DNA of 64,000 nt from Raphanus sativus (GCF_000801105.2 NC_079517.1:3844001-3908000), one strand, 5' to 3'; positions 39,301 through 52,047 are shown, counted from the stretch's first letter. Notes: generated from the letters alone by a model not told the origin. Translations and numbers: made by a program.

Positions 39301-42300
39301 GATTGTAATGTCAATTCGTCTTTGTCCTTTACGCTACAGGTACTTCTGCTCTACTTAAACCAGCATGCTCTGGCATGAAAATTCTGATAACTTTTCTTTC
39401 TTTCTAGATATGCCGAGTTGAGGATATTATCGTCGAAGGTTTCATCAAAGGATCAGTAGTTCATTTCCACCGTGCAAAATCAGTAACCCTTGAATCCTCT
39501 GGAGAGATTAGTGCCAGTGGAATGGGTAAAAAATAGACTATTTTCTTATTAAATTTTGTTTTGATCGCTCACCTACTACATGTCGTATGGGCATGTCCTT
39601 GGCTTACTCCCCCATTATAATCTTAAGCTGCTACTACGCATTTTTCATAGGGAGAAAAAGATATGTCCTTATGTTTTTTGTAATGTGTTTTCTTAGCAAC
39701 ATAAATATGCATTTGTTTTGTGTATGCCACAGGTTGTAGAGGTGGTGTAGGTGAAGGTAAATTGCTTGGAAATGGCATTGGTAGTGGTGGTGGGCATGGC
39801 GGTAAAGGGGGCAGTGTATGTTACAATAACAGCTGTGTTGAAGGTGGAATTACGTATGGAGATGCAGATCTCCCTTGTGAGCTTGGCAGTGGAAGCGGCG
39901 ATTATAGCCCGGATTATTCATCTGCTGGTGGTGGTATTGTAGGTATGAAATGCCAGAGTTTTTGATGATTCTGGGGTTCTATTTAACATGAGATTAGGTA
40001 GTGTCGTCATAGGATTTGATGCAGAATGTATGATTTAGACTACTGACTATTCGTACGTGTGCCAAATATTTGACTAATTATATATCTTTTATTATAATAA
40101 GTTTATAGCCAATACACTACTGTGCATGCATGTGATTGCCATGAAAGCTTAGTGCTTTCAAGATGGTACTGCTTAACCTGTTCTTTCCTTTCGTTTGAAT
40201 CTGGTCAGTGATTGGTTCAATGGATCAGCCTCTATCTGCATTATCACTCGAAGGCTCAATCAAAGCTGATGGAGAAAGTGTTAAACGGTTGAGCAGAGAT
40301 GAAAATGGTTCTGTTGTAGCACCTGGTGGTGGTTCCGGTGGAACAGTTCTTTTGTTCCTGCATTATCTTATTCTGGGAGAGTCGTCTCTTCTCTCAAGTG
40401 GCGGTGGGTCAGGTAGTCCTGCTGGTGGTGGTGGTGGCGGAGGCGGGAGGATTCATTTTCATTGGTCTAACATTCCCACTGGAGACATATACCAGCCTAT
40501 TGCTAGTGTGAAAGGGATAATCCATGCACGGTCTGGCCTTTAAATACCTGTGCATTACCCAATTCTATGCTATTGTTTGATATTATTTTCCAGCCTGTCG
40601 AATGAATATTGTTTCTTTATGTAATTGTAGGGGAGGAGCGGCATTAGATGATGGGTTTTCAGGCAAAAATGGCACAGTAACTGGAACGCCTTGCCCAAAG
40701 GGACTCCACGGTATATTTTGCAAGGTTAGGAAAACCTAGTTCAACATTTTCCCTCGCTTATAATATCACGGGTGAAATTTTTCTATATGCCTTTTGTTCT
40801 CCTATGACGATTAGATTGTTATTGTAGTTTATCTAAGCTCATTATATTCCCAATTCCTACTTTTCTCCAGGAGTGTCCATCTGGTACATTCAAAAATGTT
40901 ACTGGATCTGACACGTCTCTTTGCCGTCCTTGTCCCGTTGATGAGCTTCCAACTCGTGCTGTTTATGTTCCAGTTCGAGGTACAAATAGCATTCGCATAT
41001 ATCTTTAGCTCGTGTATTACATATGTGCTATAAATTTCCTCGGTGACAAGTTTTGTTTCCGGTTCAGTGTAGTTTTTAAAGAACTGTTTCTTAAGTTGGC
41101 TACGATCTTGTTTTCTTACTCGTAAACTGGTGCGGGAAATGTCCATATACTATAAACCTTGGAATCTTATATGCTTAATAACAGGTGGTGTTTCTGAGAC
41201 ACCATGTCCATATCGATGCATATCGGAAAGGTATCATATGCCACACTGTTACACCGCTCTGGAGGAGTTAATTTACACATTTGGTGGGCCTTGGTTGTTT
41301 GGTCTTCTTCTGATGGGTCTCCTCATCCTCTTAGCACTTGTACTTAGTGTTGCAAGAATGAAATTTGTTGGAGTTGATGATTTACCTGGCCCAGCTCCCA
41401 CACATCATGGCTCTCAAATTGATCATTCCTTCCCTTTCCTTGAATCACTAAATGAGGTTAGAGGATTTTCTTTGTCTTGTAACATAAGTTCCAAAAACTG
41501 TTTGTTTTTCTTTACTTTCTGCGAAGCAAATGAAGAATGATGTATGTGTTTTCTGATTTTTCACTCCTATGCAACTAATGTATGGCTAGCATACATGATT
41601 GAGTGAAAGAACCTGCCAAATTCTTCATTATATTACAGACTATACAGTGCTGTGTTGTATATAATGTTATTTCTTTTTAGGTCTTGGAAACAAATAGAGC
41701 AGAGCAATCGCAGAGTCATGTGCATAGAATGTATTTTATGGGTCCTAATACATTCAGTGAGCCATGGCATCTCTCGCATATTCCCCCGGAAGAACTAAAA
41801 GAGATAGTGTTAGTGATACTTGTTTTGTCCCATTGTTCTGTCTATAGTTATCTAACAAGTCGCCAGGGCTCTGAAATGTTCTTATATGATTTTGGAATCT
41901 ATAGATATGAGGCTGCATTTAACACGTTTGTCGACGAAATCAACTCTATAGCTGCATATCAGTGGTGGGAAGGTGCAATATATAGTATTCTTTCAGTGGT
42001 TGCATATCCGCTTGCGTGGTCATGGCAGCAATGGCGACGGAAGTTAAAATTGCAAAAACTGCGTGAGTTTGTACGTTCAGAATATGATCATTCCTGTTTA
42101 CGGTCCTGTCGCTCCCGGGCTTTATACGAGGGTCTGAAGGTGATTTCTTGATGATTTAGTCTCATAATCGCTTAACGGACTACATACTTTCAGAATATCT
42201 GTTCGTTTTATAGGGTTTGCTGTTTTATTTATATATATATATATATATATTTCTTTCGAAATATAGGTCGCTGCCACCTCCGATTTGATGCTTGCATATT

Positions 42301-44069
42301 TGGATTTCTTCCTTGGTGGGGATGAGAAAAGGACAGACCTTCCACCTCGGCTTCACCAAAGGTTTCCCATGCCCATATTGTTTGGTGGTGATGGCAGTTA
42401 CATGGCTCCTTTCTCACTTCAAAATGACAACATTCTTACTAGTCTGATGAATCAGGTGGGTTCCTTAGTTAAGCAGAAACAGTTTCAGCAGCCATTAGAG
42501 GTTATATTGATCTTCGTCATTTTTTTTATTTTCTCAGCTCGTTGCTCCCACTACTTGGTACAGACTGGTGGCTGGTGTAAATGCTCAATTACGCCTTGTT
42601 CGCCGTGGGCGTCTGAGATCAACGTTTCATTCTGTTCTGAGATGGTTAGAAACTCATGCGAACCCCGCTCTAGAAACACATGGCATACGGGTTGATCTGG
42701 CCTGGTTCCAGACTACAGCTTGTGGTTACTGCCAATATGGTCTCTTAATTCATGCTGCTGAGGATTGTGAACCAACGTCACCTCAGTGTGTCGGTGAAAC
42801 AACATGGACTGAGATCCAGCCACGGTACATAAGTGATAAATTGCATCCTTCCGTCGGTTTCATTTGTAGTGACAATATATGGAACTGAGTAGTCAGTTAT
42901 CTAGTTCTTTTTTGTGATCTCAAACTTGCTTTCATTGTGCATTTCATTTTATCTATGCGGAGTTATGATGTCTTGTTCTTGTAACTTCTAGTTATGGCGT
43001 GAGTGCACATAAAGAGAATTCCCCGGCACATTTAAGAGAGAGTATGCTCTACAACCAAAACCGCACAAACACTGAGGATTGTGCTACACGCAGAAAGAAC
43101 TATGCAGGGATAATCGACGTTGACAGCTTACCAAGTCTCAAAGAGAAGAGAGACATGTTTTTTATTCTCTCTTTCTTAGTTCACAACACTAAACCTGTGG
43201 GCCACCAGGTACCTCTCCAATCAAAATCCGTATAGTATGAATGTCTTCTTATATGTTGTGCTGTCCAACTTTTCAATAACTCTTCCCTCTGTTATCTTCT
43301 TCTATGATATTGCAGGATATGGTTGGCTTAGTTATTTCGATGTTACTTCTAGGAGATTTTAGTCTAGTCTTGCTCACGCTGCTCCAGCTGTATTCGATTT
43401 CTTTGCTGGATGTACTGTTGGCTTTGTTTATATTACCTCTCGGCTTGCTTTTGCCATTCCCCGCTGGAATCAATGCTTTATTCAGTCATGGACCCAGACG
43501 CTCTGCTGGCTTAGCACGCGTTTACGCTTTGTGGAACTACATGTCCTTGGTCAATGTGGTAAGTACTCTTTGTTTTTTCTTTGTTGTTGAAAACTTATTT
43601 TCTTATAAAATGCAATGTGAACTGCATGTTCATGTCAGATGAGGATGAATTTTTAACAGTTATATTTGTTGAAACTATGACTGTTGATTCTTGCATGTCT
43701 CAGGTTACCTGACAAGTTTTGGTTGTGTGACAGGTTGTTGCTTTTCTCTGCGGATATGTTCATTATCACAGCGAATCATCAGCAAGCAAGAAAATCCCAT
43801 TTCAGCCGTGGAATATAAACATGTGAGTTTTACTACGATGGAAAGTAATACTTTGTGGCAATCTTACGTTTTGGTCTATTGGGTTTGTGATGTGTGTTGT
43901 GGTTTTTGGGTGGGGATGCAGGGGCGAAAGTGAATGGTGGATATTTCCAGCGGGACTGGTCGTGTGTAAGATAATGCAGTCGCAGCTCATAAATAGACAT
44001 GTAGCAAACCTGGAGATACAAGACCGCTCCTTGTATAGTAAGGATTTTGAGCTGTTTTGGCAGTCGTGA
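36360..44069 (+). CDS. Very large glycine-rich membrane protein (At5g11700-like; 'ephrin receptor-like' in databases)
   Basis: About 20 exons follow one another in frame with GT-AG borders and give roughly 1430 residues. The N-terminus is a signal peptide (MSRFQFFVFFSFVSVAVFA), then a Pro-rich stretch (APPPPPPHGP). A long extracellular part alternates short Gly-rich loops (GAGGGHGGRGACC, GGYGGAKGGGGSGGS, CGGSGYGGGGGGR, GIGSGGGHGGKGGS, GGGSGSPAGGGGGGGG) with beta-type segments and many N-glycosylation sites. Next is a Cys-rich module (ECPSGTFKNVTGSDTSLCRPC) similar to ephrin-receptor/TNFR-like GCC2-GCC3 repeats. A membrane helix (WLFGLLLMGLLILLALVLSV, about 41290-41350) precedes a long cytosolic region and several more hydrophobic segments near the C-terminus (LVISMLLLGDFSLVLLTLLQ, LLALFILPLGLLLPFPAG). 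The stop is at 44067-44069. Orthologues are single-copy-like across plants and function is unknown. A TA repeat lies in one intron at 42229-42250. Confidence is high for the gene, low for any role. Confidence 0.88.
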
Positions 44070-44454
44070 CAAAGTGTCTTGTCAGGTAATTTTTATGAGA
44101 ACAGCTGAAAACAGCCTTGTCCCAGTTTGCTTTTTTTTTTTCTCTTGTAATTCTATTACTCTATAGGTGAATAGAATTAGGGATACAAAAGAGAAGGTAT
44201 TGTCATGGGAGAAAGAAAGTAAAGAAAACAAGTTTATTATGATGGTGGACTATAATTAGAGGGATTTGGTTTTTGTAATGTAAATAAGTGAGAAACCCAT
44301 TGATCTATCTACTTGGCACTGTGTTTATTATTTCTGCCCCGGAGTACCCTTCTTCACTTGAATTATTGTTCTTTCGGTGTATATTGACAAAGAAATGGAT
44401 TTTGGGATCTTATCTTAATCTTTTTTATTTGGAGAAAAGTTGACTTCTGACTAT
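44070..44454. terminator. 3' UTR and flank of the large glycine-rich protein gene
   Basis: T-rich stretch at 44132-44142 and AT-rich DNA after the stop, suitable for polyadenylation. No gene. Confidence 0.4.
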
Positions 44455-44525
44455 TGAGAGAGAACGTAGCCAAGTAAACCATCACTCCCACCGTGACCAG
44501 ATTACAACGACGTTATGGGACCATA
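44447..44525 (-). pseudogene. Fragment of the MAGL13-like hydrolase gene (exon 4 plus intron)
   Basis: The minus strand reads GHGGSDGLLGYVLSQ then a stop. This matches GHGGSDGLHGYVPSLDY in exon 4 of the hydrolase gene at 51175-51238, including 20 identical bases (accatcactcccaccgtgac). Similarity continues into the preceding intron (tacaacg..ttatgggacc here, tacaacgttatgagacc at 51246). Because intron sequence is included, this is a DNA-level copy and not a retrocopy. It lies 6.7 kb from the source gene and in the same orientation. Confidence 0.75.
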
Positions 44526-44636
44526 GATACTGTTATGAAGTCGGAAGGCTCGCTGTATATATATGGTCGTCAACCAAGTTGGTTTTCCTCTCAATGATTA
44601 TTTTTCCTAGAAATTTGCATGTCTTAAAAATGGGTG

Positions 44637-45017
44637 TCACCTATATCTCGTAATGAAGAGGTTGATGAGATAAACGTAATTAAAGACACAAATATTGTAG
44701 TTAAAGTTATCACAATCCTGCTGCAGAATGATCTCACCAAGAAAATCCGAGTCAAAAGTTTTAAGACCTTTCAGTACATAAACTGTCTCGTGTATACTGA
44801 GCATACGCTGGGAGTTAGGACAAAGAGCAGATGTCTTCCATAGCCCATTACCAAATGCATATGTAACTTGCCTATAAGTCATCCATTCCAGCCGATATTC
44901 ATCCCAAAAGTTACAAGGGCCCATTAAAAAGTGAAACAACCCAGATAGATACCGAAAGCCTTCTTCTCCAGTGATTGAGGACTTCACTCTTCCGTGATTT
45001 TGCGTCATTAAAGGCAA
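44637..45017 (-). other. Open frame of unknown identity, possible gene fragment
   Basis: A 126-codon minus-strand frame with fairly even amino-acid use (GFRYLSGLFHFLMGPCNFWDEY, then VTYAFGNGLWKTSALCPNSQ). It is longer and less repetitive than the usual chance frames in this AT-rich DNA. It has no domain I recognise, no clear upstream exon, and sits next to the hydrolase fragment. It may be part of a decayed gene. Confidence 0.3.
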
Positions 45018-45019
45018 AT

Positions 45020-47236
45020 TAGGTTGGTACGCATGCTTTCTTATTATATTGCGGAGGACAACTAGATGACCAAAAGAAATGTAGTATTGAACGGAAGCTT
45101 GTAACGCAACGCATTAACGTGAAACCAGTATCTTCATTCTTACATTTTTCTATTTACACACGGGAAGTTATGCTTCATTTATTAATCTTTTCTGTCTACT
45201 CGAAAATAGGTTTCTCAGAATACAATACATCTCCACACTGTCAAGTGTTTGTCGGCGAATTCGCAGATATAAAATTTATATGAGAATATATATATTAAAT
45301 AACAAATATTTGTACAATTATATATTCCATCTGTATTACAATAACTGGATTTTAAAGTTTTTACATGTCGATTAAGAAATTACAGATTTTTACTGAGTCT
45401 TTTTCGTTTGCCTAAAAACTTAAATAATTACAGCTAATTCAACCAATAAAAATTTATACTCCAAAATAAAAATGGTCAAAAACATCAAAAACAACAAACT
45501 CTAAACTCTATATCTTAAATTCAATACCATAAACTCTAAACCCTAAAACCTCAACTATAAACCTTAAATCTTCAAGTCTAAACCCTAAACAATATACCCT
45601 GAATCCTAAAGCATCAAATCTAAATCTTAAATCCTAAACCTTAAAATTTAAACTCTTCATTAAAAATGGTCATAAAAATGATTAGTGTAAACATGAAAAA
45701 TGGTACTATGAAAATAATATTTTTGGCAATTTCCCTTTGTGGATTTCTATTAACATTATTTATTAATTTAACATATTTATATTGATTTTAACCGATTCAG
45801 ATGATTCAATTTGGTTTAAACTCTTCTAAATCGGTTGTAATTATATAAAATTGTTCTTTTTAGAACCTTGGTTAGAATTATATAAAGAATAATAATGTTT
45901 GATTAATTCGTTTTGTATATTTATAAACTACATAATATAATGAATTGAACTTTTAATATATTTTAACTATTTTAGTTAATTCTAAAATTGAATATAAGTC
46001 TAGACTAATTACTATCACTTACCAAATAACATAAATGATATTATAAATAATAATTTGTGGTAGCTAATTTTCAAAGTTATAGAAAGTGTAATAATGTTTA
46101 ATCAATTCTTTTTTGTATTTATATACTATAGAAAATAATGAATATAAAAATTTATAGAAATCAATATAATGATTTCATATTCTTATAAAAATATAGTCGT
46201 ATATATAATAATTATTAATCTCTTATAATGTTCATATATGTTTTATAAATAATTAGGTTATGAAGATTAGACGAATTATATTGAATTGAACATGTGAAAA
46301 TTTTGATTTTTTTTTGCATTTAAGTAAATAATATAGTGAGTAAAATAATATTATGATTGAAAAGAATTATAAGATGAATTTTTGGTTCATTGATTATATG
46401 GTTAGTATTACTGTTTAGAGAGAAAAATAAATATTTGGCAAAATATATGTAAAATTAGGAAAACATTAGAAAATTTTGATAAAAAGAATGAAATAATAAC
46501 AAGAAAATGAAGAAAAGACTGAAAAATATGATAATATGTTTTAGAGATAAATGCGATAATTACATATATAATTCCACAAACATTTGTTATTATTAAAAGT
46601 TCATTAGTTATTACTTTACAGTATTCTATACATAATATATGTTTTATACAATATTTATGTCTGCAAATTTGCGGACAACAACCTAATCAGTTTTTAATTC
46701 AACTTAATATATGATTAACTCTAGTTTAACTAAAAATTCTCATCCAAAATATATATGCAACCACCACTCTCAATTTACGAAGTAGAAAGAGAAACTTGTA
46801 AGATTATTAAATAAAGTATAATAAAAGGTTAGTGGAGTAATTAATTAATTATATATGTAGTATTTCTTAGTATGTGACTATGTGTGAATCTGATATGATT
46901 ATCAATTTATCAAGGATGATGATTAATAGACAACAATTTCTTACGATAATTCTCTCAAGTAAAGAAAGAGTAAAAAATGTGTTTTTTTGTTTAAAAAAAA
47001 AGAAAGAGTAAAAACCACGTGATTAGTTGGCTTGAAAATTAGTAATTCACAATAACAAATATATTTTGGTTACAAGAAAATAATATAATCCAAAGTTGTG
47101 GCTTTGTTTCTCATCCTGGTGATTGCGGATGACATTGTTTTGTGCTGCTACTTCAAAAGGTGTGGAAGAAGGAAGAAGGAAGACTTGGGTTCTGCTGCTA
47201 CTTCAATTTCGGATACCTTCCTCGTCCTGTAGGTGA
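45020..47236. other. AT-rich transposon-derived spacer
   Basis: No gene seen. 45490-45660 holds degenerate telomere-like words (aaaccctaaa, ctaaaccctaaac, taaaccttaaatc) in loose tandem. 45325-45345 resembles one end of a Stowaway-like MITE (ttccatctgtattac) without a visible partner. 47100-47240 is GC-richer than its surroundings and continues on the other side of the hAT MITE. Confidence 0.5.
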
Positions 47237-47845
47237 ACCAGCTCCAGTGCCGTGCCAACCCTTTTAGGAGCCTGAGGCAAGATTACATATATTCAAAACA
47301 ATAATTATAATTTAATTTTAAATAATATTTAAATATGAAATAAAATTCATAACAATTAATATTTAAAATATTCTAATTTTTCCTTTTTTATAAATCATTT
47401 TTATATCTATTTTAAATATACTTTAAGTTTATTAAAAATCAGAAAATAAAAAACTAATATTTTAAAGAATAAAAGACTAAAATTACATCATATTCTATAT
47501 GTTAAATAAAATCTAGTATGTTAAAAAACATTTCAACCCATTAAATATGACAAGTAAATAATTTTAAAATAGAAATACATATATATTTCATGAAAACAAA
47601 TTTGTGAAAATAATTAAATCTTTAAAACTTGAATAAATAAAAATTTCTTATTTTCTTTTATATAATATTAAAAATATCTTATTGATGTTTGATTTTAAAT
47701 TCAAGTAGAAAACATAAACATAAATAATTTTAGCTATTTTACAAATATTTTGGGGAGGGATTTGGGGCTCCAAAATTGTAAATTATATGGGGGCCTGAGG
47801 CTAATGCCTTTTTCATAACACTATAGGCACGCCACTGACCAGCTC
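47237..47845. mobile_element. Non-autonomous hAT-type element with 8-bp target duplication
   Basis: The element spans 47245-47837 (593 bp). Ends are CAGTGCCGTGCC on the left and, reversed, CAGTGGCGTGCC on the right: 11 of 12 bases match, and CAG is the hAT-type start. It is flanked by an exact 8-bp direct repeat ACCAGCTC at 47237-47244 and 47838-47845, the target length of hAT transposases. Subterminal words gcctgaggc also face each other. The interior is AT-rich and non-coding. Confidence 0.88.
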
Positions 47846-48672
47846 AGGCGGCAGCGACAAGCGGATGATCGTGATGAGCTTTTGGGTTATTCTCCTCTGC
47901 GTATGTAGCTGTGTTTGCGTGTCTTTATATGTTGTTCTTGAATTATAAAAAAACTTCTTGTGTAACTTTTTATCGAATCAGTATATATGAAAAATGATAG
48001 ATTAGATCCACGTTTGGAAGAGATATGGCAGATACCACAGATTAAGTAAAAAAATTCTCTGTTTCATTTTAGTTAAAGTTTTTTTTTAATTATTTCAAAT
48101 TATATACAAAGTTTTAATATTACTTATTGTTTTTAACCTTAATATTTTATTGTTTAGATTAGTTTTTGTTAATGTAAATAATAAAAAAAATAAAAAAAAT
48201 TACCAATTTCTGTGTGCAAAAATCTTAAACATCAACTAATTTAAAACATAGAAAATAACATTTTTACACAAAATGGAAGTTATCAGTTTTTCTGGTTAAA
48301 AGAGTCAACAGTATCCCACTCAACTTTTGCGACTTTAAAATTTTCTTTTTTTTTAGAAAGACTTTAAAATTTTCTACACATTTTATTATGTTTTACTTAT
48401 TTTTCCATGGGATAATTTATTTTCTTCCTTTTATTTTGCTACCTAACAGAATTTTTTTACTTTTCTTTAATATTAGTTTTCTCAAAATAAATCCTATATA
48501 ACTTTATTTAAGTTTTACTATAATAATTAGTTTTATTTAATTTATAGTTTCTTTCAATACTTAGATTAAATAACAACTAAAATGAATAAATATTTATGTT
48601 TTACAATATATAATCTTATAATATTATTATTTAGTTTTATAAAAATGATCTCTTGTTTTTCTTTGACTCAGC
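47846..48672. other. AT-rich spacer, with GC-richer island at left
   Basis: 47846-47940 (aggcggcagcgacaagcggatg...) is contiguous with 47150-47236 once the hAT element is removed and looks like an old gene piece. The rest is AT-rich with no gene. Confidence 0.4.
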
Positions 48673-48970
48673 TTTTTTTTTTTTTTTTGAATTGAATGTT
48701 AAATTTAATTCAAAGAAAAAATACCTTGTTACAACAAAGAGTATACTTTTCCAAACTTTCTACCCAAGAAAAAGAAATAAAAACCGAACTCTTTAAAACA
48801 ACTCAAGATTTTCTTCCTTTTGATAAGCACCACCAACTCTTCTTCACCTTGTACTGAACCAAAACGCCATGCCATCTTTAAATCTCCTATCCCCCTTCCT
48901 TTGAATAATCGTTAGTCTATTCTTCATGTTCTGAACCTCATCTCCTCCAGCTTTTTAAATTTAATATGTT
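48673..48970 (-). mobile_element. LINE 3' end with poly-A (minus strand)
   Basis: On the plus strand a T16 run (48673-48688) is followed by the complement of a sequence ending ..ctttgttgtaacaagg..attcaattc. This resembles 3' tails of plant LINEs. No complete domain remains in this short 5'-truncated copy. Confidence 0.5.
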
Positions 48971-49188
48971 CAATTGGTTGATATGTAGCGAGTGTCTTTA
49001 ATTTAATAAAGTTAATAAGTACAATTGTTGATATCATGTCTTTAATTTTAGTTTCCATCCAGAACTATAAAAATATTAATTGTTTTATATTTAGTTTTTA
49101 AGTTGAAAGAAAAAATAAAGAAATGGTTGTAGGTGCCATGATTTGTAAAATAAAAATATTGATGTAAAATAACTTTTTAAAAAAATCT

Positions 49189-49439
49189 TACTCCCTCCGT
49201 TTCATAATAGATGATGTTTTAGAAGGATAATTTTGTTTCAAATTAGATGAAGTTTTGAGATTTTAAGGTTACTTTAACTTTATTGGAAACTGTTCAACCA
49301 ATTAGATTTCACAGTTTTTTTTATTATTGGTTAATTGATTTTAAATTATATCTTTAAAATATTATTTATTAAAGAAATATAATTTTTTAATCTTTGTGCA
49401 CTAAGATAAAACATCAAGTATTATGAAAAGGAGGGAGTA
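49189..49439. mobile_element. Stowaway-like MITE
   Basis: Element 49191-49437 (247 bp). The left end is CTCCCTCCGTTTCATAATAG and the right end is its near-complement (ttatgaaaaggagggag). It is flanked by TA on both sides, the target of Tc1/mariner-type elements. Internal sequence can fold on itself and has no coding capacity. Confidence 0.85.
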
Positions 49440-49677
49440 TTAATTTTTACAACTACATTAAATAAAATTTTATATCAAAAAGATCTATAGACTAAATTTT
49501 ACAATAAATTTCAACAGAATCAACTCAACCAATCAGTATAAAATTTTGAAAAATAATATAAATTTTTAATTTCTTTTTATTTAAGGCTTTGGATTTGTGT
49601 ACACATTAATAAAAGAGTTAATTTTATATTTTTTTTAACAAAGACATCATTAACTATCTAATTAATCATAACTAGGG

Positions 49678-49930
49678 ATGTTAATCCCGCGCAAGCGCAT
49701 ATCATCATCCGAACCATCAATCAAAGAGACTCAATCAAGAAACTCTTTGGAATCCTCCAGGATATCCTTAATTTATCTTATTACCTCTCTGTTTCTAATT
49801 TTATGTTTTATCCCTCGCAAAGACAATATGATCCATGATGCCCTCGCTAAGAGAGCTCTATCGACATGGAACTAGTAATCCTTCCCTTTTCATTAATCAA
49901 GTAGTCGTTCAAAAAAGGTATGTAAATGAT
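49678..49930 (+). mobile_element. LINE RNase H fragment with frameshift
   Basis: Frame 1 reads FIPRKDNMIHDALAKRALST, the C-terminal block of plant LINE RNase H (Asp before ALAKRA being the last catalytic residue). Just upstream another frame reads DSIKKLFGILQDILNLS, which precedes that block in related elements. The frame change between the two marks a dead copy. Only about 80 codons remain. Confidence 0.6.
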
Positions 49931-50283
49931 CGTTTTCTTTTCTTTGATGTGATCATCTGTTAGTAGATTTATTATACTTAAAGACGAAATTTGGTCGGAA
50001 AGTCAGTAATTTACATAATTTTTAATTTTCAATTAAACCAAAATAATAAAAATGTTGTTCAAAATAGACTCAAACGATTCTATTTACAAAATAGACTTTG
50101 TTGACTAAAGTTGCTACCAAGAATTGACTACTGAATAAGCAAACAACAAAATGAAACAATTCATAGATAATATATGTATCTCCTACACTTTGGTTTTTCT
50201 GATGATTTTACAATCACACCAGTTGTATCACAACTATCTAAACAACAAGAAGACATATCTCATGTCTCCTCTCCTCTGAACTT

Positions 50284-52047
50284 TCACCAAAGGCCAGCGG
50301 CTGATCCATTAACATCATCGAGCCGCTTCATCATCCAATCTATGATATCGCGACCAACTTCCTCACGCTCAGGTTCAAAGAGAAGGTCGTGTAAGAAACC
50401 TTCATAGAGCTTGATGTCTTTAAACACTGATGGTGCCTGGTTATACAAGTCTTGCGACGCTAGTGGATCAGTGACTTTGTCCGCTGTGCCATGGAGGACA
50501 AAGAAGGGCACTGTAATGTATTTGAAGTTCCGGGTCAAGTAAGCTGTTATGCGGAGAATCTCATGGCCTGTTCGGACTCTTATCGGACCGGTGTAGACTA
50601 ACGGGTCAGAGTACTTGGCCAAGAGAGCTTCAGGGTCTCTTGACACCGGAATGCCTCTCTTGTTTGCTCCTTTGAATTGGAACCTTGGAGCCACCAACGA
50701 GAAGATTGGAGCTATTGCCTACAACGACACATATCAACTTAATGATCACTTACTAAATTTTCCAATAGAGAATGAAAAAAAACTTGTAACTTTGACTTAC
50801 CCCGACAATAGGATGAGCGGGTTTGACACGAAGTGCAGGCGATGTTAGGACAATACCAGCTAAATTATCTTCAACAGAGGGAGATGAAGCCGCCTATAAG
50901 ACAAGGTAGACGATAAATCAAGACACTGTAACAATCTTGAAGAGAGAGAGCTTTTAAGGGTAAGAAGTTTAGGTACCTTCAAGACCACAGCTCCACCGGT
51001 AGAGTGACCAAAGAGGAAACATGGGACTCCCGGATTCTCAGACCTAATCTTCTCCAAGAAAGCTTCCTATATAATCCAAATCATCAAACAAAACAGCAAA
51101 TTCAAAGGGAACATTTCTACACCTTAAGGGAAGAAAAAAAAAACAAGAAATGTTTGTAAGATTGTGAACTTACGGTATCGGAAACAACGTAATCAAGAGA
51201 AGGAACATAGCCGTGCAAACCATCACTCCCACCGTGACCTAATTTACAACGTTATGAGACCAAACCTGTTCAGACTCACAGTTTCAGAACAAAGAATGAA
51301 ACTTAAAAAAAAGAACAAGAAAAGCTCGTGTTCATACCAATCCAATCCATAGCGTATACACCAAATTTACTCGAGTTTAGCTGCCTAGCGAATTGTGAAT
51401 ATCTCCCACTGGAAAAAACAAAACGATATTCACAGATTAAAAGAGATTCATCTAATTAAATTTATATACAGACAAAGAACAAAGACATGTGTCTGAATAA
51501 AAAAAAGGATAACTGAATTTCATTTTTCACCTGTGTTCATTCAATCCATGGATAATAATCAAAATCCCCCTGTAGAACATACACAGACAAAAATTCAATT
51601 AAAACCTAAAACGTGCAAGCAAAGCATGCAAGGGAAAATTCGAAAGCAGGCTCACCTGAGCTCGCCGGAGAGAGGCAACCACGACCGAGAGAACAGAGCG
51701 TTACCACGGAGACCGTAGAACAACGAACTTCTCCAGCGAGAATCGATATCCCCGACAATCTCAACGCCTTCCGCCAAGGAACGACGCCGAGCCGTGTCTT
51801 CCTCCTCCAGCTTCCACGCCATCTTCCTCCTCCATCGCCTCGAAGGAGGAGCGGGATTCGCGGCCTCATCCTCCTCGGGGGAGGAAGGAATAGGCGAAAC
51901 GCGGCGGCGGGGACGGAGGAGGAGGAGGAGAGAAAGGAAGAGGGAGAGGACGAAGATGAAGCACTTGCGTAGCGTTTTCAGTATCGGGATTATCCGATTG
52001 CTCGCTCCGGAAGTCAATTGCTCCATCTCAGACGACGTTGACGCCAT
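50284..52047 (-). CDS. Monoacylglycerol lipase-like alpha/beta hydrolase (MAGL13-like)
   Basis: Seven exons on the minus strand, from MASTSSEMEQ at 52047 to GLW-stop at 50284. The N-terminal 130 residues contain a membrane anchor (CFIFVLSLFLSLLLLL) and a basic linker. The hydrolase domain follows: GGILIIIHGLNEHSGRYSQF (oxyanion-hole HG), GVYAMDWIGHGGSDGLHGYV, FLFGHSTGGAVVLK with the nucleophile Ser, VPFFVLHGTADKVTDP with the acid Asp, and LYEGFLHDLLFEPEREEV with the catalytic His. This is the full triad of monoacylglycerol lipase/lysophospholipase-like enzymes, which release fatty acids from monoglycerides or lysolipids. The nucleophile elbow is GHSTGG instead of the common GHSMGG. The membrane anchor suggests a membrane-bound enzyme. 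By memory At5g11650 (MAGL13) is the counterpart; substrate is not established here. A fragment of this gene lies at 44447-44525. Confidence 0.9.

Noticed and set aside
42229..42250. TA run in an intron of the large glycine-rich gene as a regulatory site
   Set aside because: Simple microsatellite; nothing else supports a function.
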